Positions 25,684-33,566 of a stretch of DNA of 64,000 nt are shown piece by piece; within the stretch, counting starts at the first letter, position 1, and each line of letters starts with the position of its first letter. Where the stretch lies: contig CAZPUR010000003.1 of NCBI GenBank assembly GCA_964589815.1, forward strand, positions 1 through 64,000. The letters run 5' to 3'. A model generated the notes under the pieces. The model made no database searches. It was not told the origin of the DNA and saw only the letters and a program-made list of their open reading frames with translations. Both the position numbers and the translations under genes were made by a program. The DNA comes from CAZPUR01 sp964589815 (GTDB lineage Bacteria; Patescibacteriota; Microgenomatia; UBA1400).

Positions 25684-27111
25684 ATGGCTGATGTAGCTAA
25701 TATGGTACCACCATCATTAAGTCAGTCCCAGAAGGCGACTGAACCGCCAGAACCAGCCTGGATGGGAAAAGATGAAAAAGTGGAGGATTTAAAAGTTTAT
25801 CAACCCTCCGGTCCAGCTGGAAGAGGGAACAAAAAATTGTTAGGTCTTTTAGGAATTGTTCTTGCGGTTGTTTCTTTCACGGGCTTGACTTTTCTAGGAT
25901 TAAGATTCTTCAATTTAAATAAAAAAGAAACAGATGAATTAAAGCAGGCTTCCCAACAAACTTTGTCAGAAGGGTTAATTCCTCCGGCAGAGAGGGATCT
26001 TCAACTTGGTCCAGGAGAGAAAAAAGAAGTAACGGATTGGAGAGAATTAACTTCACCGCTGGAAATTGAGAATAGAGAGATTGCTTCCCAGGTGCTAGAC
26101 TGGCTGGATGAACAAAGAGATTCAAGGGGAATTTATATTCTTGGTTATCGATGTATTTCGGGTGAAGGTTGTGCTCAACAAGATGCAGATAATAGAGCCG
26201 GTCTTGCTGCTATTTGGGGACGCTTTAAATACTATCAGCAGCTGGCCGACCCCAATGATTTGGCTATCATTGAAAAAGACCTTTCTTTGTATACCGACGC
26301 CAAGACGGTAAGCGTGATCCAGAATAATTTTTGGAACTGCAAATTGATGTATGAAATGTGGCGAAGCGGCCTTTTCTCTTCAGAACAAAAAGATAAAATC
26401 AAAAAGATTTGTGACCAAGGTTCTTATTATCCTCCTGACTTAGAAGAGATAGATGAAAAAATAAAATCGGGACAAGGAGAAATAGTTGACTTTAATCAGT
26501 TACTTCAGAACAAAGCTGAAGCATCATTGACTCCCTTTAAACGTTCATCTCAGGGAATAAAATTGATCGAATATGCTGCTTATGCTTCGGATTTTGCGGC
26601 CAAATATCTTTGGCAAAAAAACGAAGCAGATTTGTTAAGAGCTCAAATTTATTTTGACAAAGGAGTAAATTTGTTGGTTCAGGAACCGGTAGATTCTTAT
26701 TTGGAAGGTAAATGCGTTTTAGGCATAGCCGCTTTGGATATTTATCAAGCCGCTAACAATTCTGCTTATCTTGTTTTTGCTAAATTACTTTTAGAAAAAG
26801 AAAAAGTTCAAGATTTTTGCTTGGCTTCCTCAGAAGAAGCTGGTTATTGTTCAGAATCCTTATTTGAACAAAGCACTTGCGGGCTTTTTACTGCTCAGTT
26901 GGCAGATTTAAGCGGAGAAACGCAATATAGAGAGTTGAAAGATAGCTTTATTAACCAGAGCAAGAGTAACCTTTTTAACCTACCTGAGTACAGCGATGGC
27001 GGAGAAGGTAAAGGAGCCTTTTTCTCAAAAATAAAATTATCAGACAAGCAGACATTGTTTTATAAAGCGATAAGAGAAAATGGTTTATTTGTTGGTCTTT
27101 TAATGATGTAA
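25684..27111 (+). CDS. Membrane-anchored exported protein, alpha-helical, unknown function
   Basis: The 475 residues have a long Pro-rich cytoplasmic start, one membrane helix at about 51-75 and a large outer domain with many paired helices and scattered Cys that could form disulfides (GYRCISGEGCAQQ; CLASSEEAGYCSES; QSTCG). The helical pattern recalls six-hairpin toroid enzymes, but no catalytic motif was found. It has its own promoter-like sequence and is followed 5 nt later by the Cys-rich secreted protein. Confidence 0.65.
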   Translation: MADVANMVPPSLSQSQKATEPPEPAWMGKDEKVEDLKVYQPSGPAGRGNKKLLGLLGIVLAVVSFTGLTFLGLRFFNLNKKETDELKQASQQTLSEGLIPPAERDLQLGPGEKKEVTDWRELTSPLEIENREIASQVLDWLDEQRDSRGIYILGYRCISGEGCAQQDADNRAGLAAIWGRFKYYQQLADPNDLAIIEKDLSLYTDAKTVSVIQNNFWNCKLMYEMWRSGLFSSEQKDKIKKICDQGSYYPPDLEEIDEKIKSGQGEIVDFNQLLQNKAEASLTPFKRSSQGIKLIEYAAYASDFAAKYLWQKNEADLLRAQIYFDKGVNLLVQEPVDSYLEGKCVLGIAALDIYQAANNSAYLVFAKLLLEKEKVQDFCLASSEEAGYCSESLFEQSTCGLFTAQLADLSGETQYRELKDSFINQSKSNLFNLPEYSDGGEGKGAFFSKIKLSDKQTLFYKAIRENGLFVGLLMM

Positions 27112-27116
27112 TAAGA

Positions 27117-27995
27117 ATGGAAAACAAAAAACTTTTATTAATCGGTTTTATTATTGCTTTTTCTCTTTTTTTAAGTCTAGTTATTTTTTTTGTTTCTAAA
27201 AAATATGCACCTCGCTTAGCTGAGACATTTCAACAAGAGACTATCTATTGTAAAGAAAATGGGGAAAATTGTTCTACTCATTCTGTTTGTTGTTCGGAAA
27301 ATTGCGCTGGTGGAGTTTGCCGAGAACCAGGAAGTCCAGGCAGTTGCCCCTCAGGTACTCGATGTGATCATCTTGGGTGCAGCCATGTTTGTACCGAGAG
27401 CGATGATTGTCCTGGAGAGGGTAGTTGCACTTTTTCTTATTGTATTTGTTATGCTGATAATAAAACTTGTGGGCCCTATTGCGATGCCCATTGTCCTCCT
27501 GGTTGTGAACCTGCGCCTGGCGGCGGAACTTGTACTGTAACTTGCCAGCCTTGTAACAATGCCTTCCCCTGTATTTGTCCATCTCCCTCACCCAGTCCCA
27601 GTCCATCATATAGTCCTAAACCATCACCCAGTCCCAGCCCCTCACCCAGTCCCAGCCCATCACCGAGCCCCTCACCCAGTCCCAGTCCGCCAACGTATGG
27701 GTTAATTTGTACTGATCTTACCAGAGATCCAATAGGTGAGTTAAATATTGGCAATACGGTGGTTTTTAGCTGTAGTTATAGTGCCACCAATGTGGAACTT
27801 CACCATTACGATTATCGTCTTAGGATTGATAATGGTCAATGGCAGCCTCTACCTGAGTGGCAGAATTTAACTGGTAATACACCAACTTATACCATTGAGC
27901 AAGCCGGGACTTACACGGTTCAGTGTCGGGTTTGTTCAACTGAAGGCGAGGCTCATTGTACTGATTGGGGTCAGACAGGAGGTTGGAGTCAATAA
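27117..27995 (+). CDS. Secreted Cys-rich protein with Pro-Ser repeat linker
   Basis: The 292 residues start with a signal/anchor helix (about 5-26), followed by some 110 residues dense in Cys with knottin- or EGF-like spacing (CKENGENCSTHSVCCSENC), a (SP)n linker of about 40 residues encoded at 27577-27692, and a C-terminal Ig-like domain (HYDYRLRIDNGQWQ, VQCRVCSTEGEAHC). The C-terminal domain is nearly the same as in the next gene. Cell-surface binding is likely; no enzyme motif is seen. The small-toxin look of the Cys-rich part is only a spacing likeness. Confidence 0.7.
   Translation: MENKKLLLIGFIIAFSLFLSLVIFFVSKKYAPRLAETFQQETIYCKENGENCSTHSVCCSENCAGGVCREPGSPGSCPSGTRCDHLGCSHVCTESDDCPGEGSCTFSYCICYADNKTCGPYCDAHCPPGCEPAPGGGTCTVTCQPCNNAFPCICPSPSPSPSPSYSPKPSPSPSPSPSPSPSPSPSPSPSPPTYGLICTDLTRDPIGELNIGNTVVFSCSYSATNVELHHYDYRLRIDNGQWQPLPEWQNLTGNTPTYTIEQAGTYTVQCRVCSTEGEAHCTDWGQTGGWSQ
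27577..27692. repeat. Pro-Ser repeat, first surface gene
   Basis: Imperfect CCCAGTCCC/CCATCACCC-type repeats encoding (SP)n. Similar tracts are at 28200-28309 and 28958-29223. Confidence 0.9.
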
Positions 27996-28606
27996 AAATG
28001 GAACAGAAAAAATTAGTCACAATTATTGTAATAAATTTAATCCTCATTCTAGCTTTAATTGGGATAGGAGTGATGGTTTATTTAAAAAGTTCTGTTAAAA
28101 AAGAAGAGTTGATACAAACAGGTCCAGAAACTCCAGAAGTTAAAGAACCGGAGGTTTATCAGCAAGAACCAGAGTTTCCTTGTGAAATATCGTTTGTAGT
28201 TCCCAGTCCATCACCCAGTCCTTCACCCAGCCCATCACCCAGCCCTTCTCCGAGTCCCAGTCCATCTCCCTCACCCAGTCCAAGCCCCTCGCCGAGTCCC
28301 ACTCCTCCACCTCAAAATTTGATTTGTGTTGATTTAACCAAAAACATAACTCAGTTAAAAATAGGAGACAGAGTAAGGTTTAGCTGTATTCATTTTGCGG
28401 AAAATGTGGATTTTAATCATTACGATTATCGTCTTAGGGTTAATAACGGTCAATGGCAGTATCCACCTGAATGGCAGAATTTAGTTGGTAATACACCCAT
28501 TTATACCATTAATCAAGCTGGACCCTACACGGTTCAGTGTCGGGTTTGTTCAACTGAAGGCGAGGCTCATTGTACTGATTGGGGTCAGACAGGAGGTTGG
28601 AGTCCT
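27804..28606 (+). repeat. Tandemly duplicated Ig-like domain in two adjacent genes
   Basis: About 190 nt at 27804-27991 are repeated at 28420-28606; the last 90 nt or so are almost identical. The copies encode the C-terminal domains of two neighbouring secreted proteins, a recent duplication or gene conversion. Confidence 0.85.
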
Positions 28607-28609
28607 TAA
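27998..28609 (+). CDS. Anchored protein with Pro-Ser linker and Ig-like domain
   Basis: The 203 residues begin at ATG 27998, 2 nt after the previous stop, with a membrane helix (about 6-28), an acidic stretch (EVKEPEVYQQEPEFPCE), a (SP)n linker and an Ig-like domain almost identical to the one in the gene upstream. It has no Cys-rich part. An upstream start at 27965 is open but would overlap the previous gene and lacks sense. It probably displays its outer domain at the end of a rigid Pro-Ser stalk. Confidence 0.7.
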   Translation: MEQKKLVTIIVINLILILALIGIGVMVYLKSSVKKEELIQTGPETPEVKEPEVYQQEPEFPCEISFVVPSPSPSPSPSPSPSPSPSPSPSPSPSPSPSPSPTPPPQNLICVDLTKNITQLKIGDRVRFSCIHFAENVDFNHYDYRLRVNNGQWQYPPEWQNLVGNTPIYTINQAGPYTVQCRVCSTEGEAHCTDWGQTGGWSP

Positions 28610-28612
28610 AAA

Positions 28613-29439
28613 ATGGAAAGAAAGAAACTTATAACCATCATTATTTTAATCGCCACTTTGGTATTAGCTTTAATCGCTGGGATTACTTTTTTTAACCTTT
28701 ATCTTAAAAAAGAAAAACCAGTGGAAGAAATAGAAAAGGAAGCAGAGGTTTATCAGCAAGANNNNNNNNNNNNNNNNNNNNNNNNNNNNNNNNNNNNNNN
28801 NNNNNNNNNNNNNNNNNNNNNNNNNNNNNNNNNNNNNNNNNNNNNNNNNNNNNNNNNNNNNAAAAAGAAAAACCAGTGGAAGAAATAGAAAAGGAAGCAG
28901 AGGTTTATCAGCAAGAACCAGAGCTTCCCTGCGAGTTGACTTTTACAGTGGAAGTGAGTCCTAGCCCATCACCCAGCCAGAGTCCCTATCCTTCAGAGAG
29001 TCCTAAACCATCACCCAGCCAGAGTCCCTATCCTTCAGAGAGTCCTAAACCATCACCCAGCCCGTCACCTAGCCCTAAACCGTCTCCTTCACCCTCACCG
29101 AGTCCAAGTCCGTATCCCTCACCGAGTCCAAGTCCGTATCCCTCACCGAGTCCAAGTCCGTATCCTTCACCCAGTCCGAGTCCGTATTATGCCTATGTTC
29201 CATCACCTAGCCCATCGCCTAGAGAAATAGCTTATATTCCGCCGTCACCTCAGCCAGGATTTGTGACTATTATATCTAGTCCAGCCCCAGGCCAGCCTGT
29301 TCCTCAAGTAATTCAACCTTCTCCGGTGACAATCGCACAAGTGCCGCCACAAGAATTACCGAGCGCAGGGACTTCTTTGCCAACCATTCTTTTAGCTTTG
29401 GCAGGGATTCTTTTAGTGGTTTTAGGCTTGGTTCTTTGA
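28613..29439 (+). CDS. Pro-Ser stalk surface protein with LPxxG-like sorting signal, broken by the N gap
   Basis: The gene starts at ATG 28613 with a membrane helix (about 6-28), enters the gap at 28762 and resumes after it in the same frame. The 55 nt before the gap (28707-28761) equal the 55 nt after it (28862-28916); if the gap is false, the joined product is about 223 residues. The rest is a long stalk of SPSP/YPSPSPSP repeats and a C-terminal ELPSAGTSLPT plus hydrophobic helix, a sorting-signal-like end that may be cut by the sortase. Its start resembles the gene just upstream (EVYQQEPE). Confidence 0.68.
28762..28861. other. Scaffold gap of 100 N
   Basis: Exactly 100 N, a standard placeholder. 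The 55 nt on each side are identical, a length typical of an assembler k-mer, so the true gap is either nothing or a collapsed repeat. Confidence 0.95.
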
Positions 29440-29472
29440 GAGTCTATTCCACACGGGTTTGAAGCAAATTTT

Positions 29473-31998
29473 TTATCTCCAGAAAGGCAACCAAAACCAG
29501 AATTTAAGTAAAGTTGTAGGGAGAAGAATGCCGGTATTGAGGGGATAAAAAAAGAAGAAGATAGCAATAGTAAGTAGTAAGTAGTAAGTAGTAAGTAGGG
29601 AGCCCTTGATTTTCCAGTTCCAGATTCTAAATTCTAAGTGCTGAATTCTGTTCAGTGTCCAGGCGATTAAGATAAATAAAAATGGCAGGGCTGGCAAATA
29701 ATGATGGAGGAACATAATCCGGGGAGAAAAAAGCCAAGGTAGCCAAAAAGCAAAATAACAAAAGAGAATAAAACTTAATTTAAAGCTTTTTTGTTTAAGT
29801 TCTTTAATTACCTGCCAGATCACTGAGGGTAAAATCAAAACTCCTGTCCACCAAAGCCAAGGATTACCTAAATTATAAATATTGGCGATTTTATTTTTCT
29901 CATATCTGACCCAAAACCAGACTGGTTTTAGCATCAAGGGCCAGCTGATAGCTGGAGACTGATAGTTATGGGTGGCTTCAAGATTAGTATGATACCACCA
30001 CATTTGTTTTTGGAGTTCGATGAATTGATTCCAAGTGTGGCCATAAGTGAAAAAAGGAAGATAAGAAAGAAGATAGATAAGAAAAGGAGTTAGTAAGTAG
30101 TAAGTAGTAAGTAAGGGCACTAGTTTTATTACACCTTTGAGGGGGTGAATTTTTTTCATCTCAGAGGTGAATTTTAAGAATAAAATCACGCCAATGACTG
30201 GATAAAGATAAAGTCCTGTCCATTTAGTGGCAAGCGAAAGACCTAAAGAAATTCCTGAATAAAAACATTTTTCTTTTAAGCTTAAATAAATAGTTAAGAG
30301 CAAGAAGAAAAGAAAGTAAATATCAGTCATTCCCACCCGGCTCATAGTAAGGTTTAAACCGTCAAAACAAACAAAAAAAGCCGCCATTAAGGCCACATTC
30401 TCTTTTTTGAAAATTTGCTTAGCGATTAAATAGGTGAGATAAACTGTAGCCACGCCAAAAAAAACCGCCGGCAAGCGAAAACTAAACTGACTTTGACCAA
30501 AAATTAAAGTGCTTAGGGCCATAATTTCTTTAGCCAAGTGAGGGTGAGTCCACTCATAGGCAAAACCTTCGGGCGGGGTGTTCCACCATTCCCAAGCTTG
30601 AATATTATCCTTGGCCATTTCTTGGGCGGTAAAACCATGATAAACTTCGTCAAAAATATAAGCCTGAGGGTACCAGAGACGCCAGAATCTGACTAGGAAG
30701 GCCGCAGTTAAAATGAGGATTAAATAAATTGTCTTTTTTTTCACTTTTTTTGGCCAAAGGCCAATCGTCCTCTGGACGACTTTCCTTATTTCTCCAATCT
30801 CTATTTTTCTAAGATAGAATATCAGTAAAGATACAAAAGAAGCAAGAGTTATTAAACTGATAACTAATGGTTGAAGAGTCAAATTATTTATTTTTCCCAA
30901 AATAGGAATTTTAGCAAAATCTGGATAATAGGAGTGATAAATATAAAAAAGGTTTAGAAAATGAAGGATTGCCAGCATAACAAAATTAGTTATTAAAAAC
31001 AAAGATTTTAAAGAAATGCCTGCTGTTAGTAAAAAAGGGAAAACGGGCAATAGATAACGTTCGTGGATTCTGGTAGGAAATAAAAAAAAGCTAAAAAGGG
31101 ATAGGCCAGCCGTTAGGTAATAATAGTTTTTTTTAAGCCTTCTTTTAAGACAAAAAGGAATAAGAATGATTGTTTGGGAGAATATATAAATTAGTAAGCC
31201 CCAGTGATATTTAGACAAACCCCAAAAAAAATCAGCATCATTTTGCCAATTGCCAAAAAGCCGCCAGAAATTAAAAGCACCGGCCGTAGTGACGCTATAA
31301 TCTTGAGACATTTGCCCAATGAGTTGAGGCAGGCCGAAAACAGGATTATGAGGAAAAAAGGGCCAAGAGAGGAATAAACTGATTGAGATAAAAAGAGAAC
31401 CAAACTTAACTACCTCTTTCAACTTGTAATTTTTAATTAAAATAATGATCATTATGGGCAAAATAAAAAGAGCCTGAGGTTTAATCAGAAAAGCAAAAGC
31501 CAGAGTTAAAGAAGAAAAAACAGGTTTTCTTCTTTCCAATAATAGATAAAAAGAAATTAAAATAAGCAAACTGAGCAAAGAATCTATTTGTCCCCAAACG
31601 CTGGAATTAAAAATAAGGGCCGGATTAAAAAGATAAAAAATCAACCCCAACCAAGCCCACCTGAGCGATTTTTTCAGGGTGATTTTATAAATTAGAATGG
31701 CGGTTAAAATATCGGCTAAATTAGCGGGGAATTTGAATAATTGCAAAAGGATGTTTTGAGAGGATAGATTGAAAATTTTTTTAATTTGTCCCAGGAGCCA
31801 CAAAACGTAAAGATAACCTGGGGTATAATGAGTCCAAATCTTAGGGTCATAGAACTTGTTAAAACCTAAATTGATTAACCTGTCAGCCCAGGCATACCAA
31901 GCGGAAACATCAACGCGAAAGCCAGGAGAAAAAGAAAGAAAGAATCTAAGTAAGGCAGCAATAAAAATTACTAGAAAAAATTTAGTTTTATTTCTCAT
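29473..31998 (-). CDS. Two-domain GT-C glycosyltransferase (GPI-mannosyltransferase-like plus PMT-like)
   Basis: The 841 residues hold two GT-C membrane enzymes in one chain. Residues 1 to about 400 resemble a DUF2029/mannosyltransferase (VDVSAWYAWADRLINLG; FNPALIFNSSVWGQIDSLL). Residues about 420-841 resemble protein O-mannosyltransferase GT39 (YIFDEVYHGFTAQEMAKD; WTHPHLAKEIM). The joint at residues 407-417 is made by a palindrome pair (30750-30779). Heptamer repeats give LLTTYYLL at two places. Probably uses a polyprenyl-phosphate sugar at the outer membrane face. It overlaps the next upstream gene by 4 bp. Confidence 0.8.
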   Translation of the reverse strand: MRNKTKFFLVIFIAALLRFFLSFSPGFRVDVSAWYAWADRLINLGFNKFYDPKIWTHYTPGYLYVLWLLGQIKKIFNLSSQNILLQLFKFPANLADILTAILIYKITLKKSLRWAWLGLIFYLFNPALIFNSSVWGQIDSLLSLLILISFYLLLERRKPVFSSLTLAFAFLIKPQALFILPIMIIILIKNYKLKEVVKFGSLFISISLFLSWPFFPHNPVFGLPQLIGQMSQDYSVTTAGAFNFWRLFGNWQNDADFFWGLSKYHWGLLIYIFSQTIILIPFCLKRRLKKNYYYLTAGLSLFSFFLFPTRIHERYLLPVFPFLLTAGISLKSLFLITNFVMLAILHFLNLFYIYHSYYPDFAKIPILGKINNLTLQPLVISLITLASFVSLLIFYLRKIEIGEIRKVVQRTIGLWPKKVKKKTIYLILILTAAFLVRFWRLWYPQAYIFDEVYHGFTAQEMAKDNIQAWEWWNTPPEGFAYEWTHPHLAKEIMALSTLIFGQSQFSFRLPAVFFGVATVYLTYLIAKQIFKKENVALMAAFFVCFDGLNLTMSRVGMTDIYFLFFLLLTIYLSLKEKCFYSGISLGLSLATKWTGLYLYPVIGVILFLKFTSEMKKIHPLKGVIKLVPLLTTYYLLTPFLIYLLSYLPFFTYGHTWNQFIELQKQMWWYHTNLEATHNYQSPAISWPLMLKPVWFWVRYEKNKIANIYNLGNPWLWWTGVLILPSVIWQVIKELKQKSFKLSFILFCYFAFWLPWLFSPRIMFLHHYLPALPFLFILIAWTLNRIQHLEFRIWNWKIKGSLLTTYYLLLTIAIFFFFYPLNTGILLPTTLLKFWFWLPFWR
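29569..29600. repeat. TAAGTAG heptamer array inside the GT-C gene
   Basis: Four tandem TAAGTAG units near the 3' end of the gene, read as LLTTYYLL on the minus strand. Like 1017-1045 and 30089-30115. Confidence 0.85.
29621..29650. repeat. AT-rich AATTCTAAATTCT repeat in the GT-C gene
   Basis: An ATTCTAAATTCTAAG...GAATTCTG stretch beside the heptamer array, read as QHLEFRIW. Related in style to the AT-rich repeats in tatD (47901-47936) and the second femX-like gene (40456-40487). Confidence 0.5.
30089..30115. repeat. TAAGTAG heptamer array, second copy in the GT-C gene
   Basis: Three to four tandem TAAGTAG units, read as LLTTYYLLT in the PMT-like half. Confidence 0.85.
30750..30779. repeat. 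Tandem 15-bp palindrome pair at the glycosyltransferase domain junction
   Basis: TTGGCCAAAGGCCAA (30750-30764) is followed directly by TCGTCCTCTGGACGA (30765-30779). The second unit is identical to the one in mltG at 633-647. Confidence 0.92.
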
Positions 31999-33566
31999 AG
32001 ATTTTCTAATTTTTCTATATCTTCTTGAGTAATCTCAAATATTAACCAGGTATAGCCAATATTGTCAATGGGTTCTTTCTTTAATTGCCTTAACCACTGG
32101 TAATCATCGTAATTAAACAAGTTAAAAGAGTTAACACTGATCAATATTTTACCGACTACTGGTTTTTTAGGATCCTCAATGATATTTTCTTTATTCTTTT
32201 CTTTAAATCTTGCCAATAAAGTCCAATTTTGTCCCCAATCAAGATTAGAATCAGCATAATATTTATAAGCATTTTTTGGCCCACCGACGAATTCATTAAC
32301 ATAGGCTAAGTAATGAGGATGAATTTTAAGCGTTCCTAAAACATACCAGGTGATTAATGAACCCAAGAGAAACCAATAAAAATTGTTAACCTTTTTATTG
32401 CTAAATTTTAAATTGGCCAAGGGAGAAGTCAAAACAAAGAGTAAAGGGAAAATCATTAAAATATAACGAAAGCCAATAATTAATTTATTAAAAAAGGAAA
32501 AATAGATAAAGAAAAAAAGAGAGGCAAAAAGGAGATAGAATTCAAAAGCACCGATTTTTAATTTTTTCTTCAAAGCAAAAAAAAGAGTTAAACAAAGAAA
32601 GATTAAAAATGGAATAGGAACTTTGATTAAAAAACTCAAAGGAAAAAAATACCAGAAGCCCCAAGAAACCCTTTGACCCCAGAAAAATTGCCAAAAATAT
32701 TCTCTTTGCGATTCAAAAAGCTGATAATCAACCCCAGTTAAATAAATTCCAGGAAAAACTTTCATGACTTTGTTAGTAATTCTGTTTTTAGCCAATCCCT
32801 GAAAGGTCTTGGTTTTAAGTTCCTGGGGCAAACTGGATGAGCTGATAAAGCCATAACCGAGATTGACCATAAAAATTGCCACGAAATAAATAACTAATAA
32901 ACCAACAATTTTTCTATAATTTGTTTTTTTATTTTTTACGATTTGCCATATCAGATAAACGCCAAAAAAGAAAAGAGATAAAGGAAAAAGCATCAAACCA
33001 TTGTACTTAGTCAGCAAAGCAAGGCCTAAAATAATTCCCGTTGAAACAGCTTTTGGGCCTATTTTTTTCTCGGCTATCAGGAATTTATAAAATAGGATTA
33101 AAAAAAGAAAAATAAACATCGTTAAGGTCAAATCAGGAGTAATCAGCCTGCCATGGGCCAAAATATTAGGATCAAAACAAAAAAGGGCTAAGGCAAAAAG
33201 ACCGGCTCTTTTGCCATAAAGTCTACTGGCTTTGGCAAAAATCATTAAAGCTAAAGCAACCAGAATGGGCATCATCATTAATCTGGCATAGAATAATTTA
33301 TTATTTCCAAGCGGAAATAAACTGAATAAGCCATGATAATAAAAAGTTAAAGGAGGATGAAAGCGGAGGACATAATGGTCCCAGTTAAAATTTCTCACTA
33401 AATGTTCGCCACTGTCAAGGTAATTACCTTCATCTATGGTAAAACTTTTTACTTTCAGACTGGTAATGGCTAAAGTTAGTAAAATTATGATAAGAAAGAA
33501 TGCTATAATTTGAGGGAGTATTGAATGATGAGCCAACAAAAATTTCTTAGTAGCATCTCTGAGCAT
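31995..33566 (-). CDS. GT-C family glycosyltransferase (GT39-like)
   Basis: The 523 residues contain about ten membrane helices and the GT-C signature DEGNYLDSGEHL (acidic pair after the first helix) with LRFHPPLTFYYHGLF in the first outer loop. It likely moves a sugar from a polyprenyl-phosphate donor to an envelope glycan or protein. It overlaps the two-domain enzyme by 4 bp. A TATAAT box lies 6 nt before the ATG. Its 5' end overlaps the divergent gene at 33525 by 42 bp. Substrate unknown. Confidence 0.78.
   Translation of the reverse strand: MLRDATKKFLLAHHSILPQIIAFFLIIILLTLAITSLKVKSFTIDEGNYLDSGEHLVRNFNWDHYVLRFHPPLTFYYHGLFSLFPLGNNKLFYARLMMMPILVALALMIFAKASRLYGKRAGLFALALFCFDPNILAHGRLITPDLTLTMFIFLFLILFYKFLIAEKKIGPKAVSTGIILGLALLTKYNGLMLFPLSLFFFGVYLIWQIVKNKKTNYRKIVGLLVIYFVAIFMVNLGYGFISSSSLPQELKTKTFQGLAKNRITNKVMKVFPGIYLTGVDYQLFESQREYFWQFFWGQRVSWGFWYFFPLSFLIKVPIPFLIFLCLTLFFALKKKLKIGAFEFYLLFASLFFFIYFSFFNKLIIGFRYILMIFPLLFVLTSPLANLKFSNKKVNNFYWFLLGSLITWYVLGTLKIHPHYLAYVNEFVGGPKNAYKYYADSNLDWGQNWTLLARFKEKNKENIIEDPKKPVVGKILISVNSFNLFNYDDYQWLRQLKKEPIDNIGYTWLIFEITQEDIEKLENL

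Noticed and set aside
27117..27995. Toxin-like knottin from the Cys-rich stretch
   Set aside because: Only Cys spacing is similar; the protein is a large anchored surface protein with a stalk.
27577..29223. Regular short repeats that could be taken for a CRISPR array
   Set aside because: The units are 6-12 nt, keep a reading frame and encode Pro-Ser stalks; there are no spacers.
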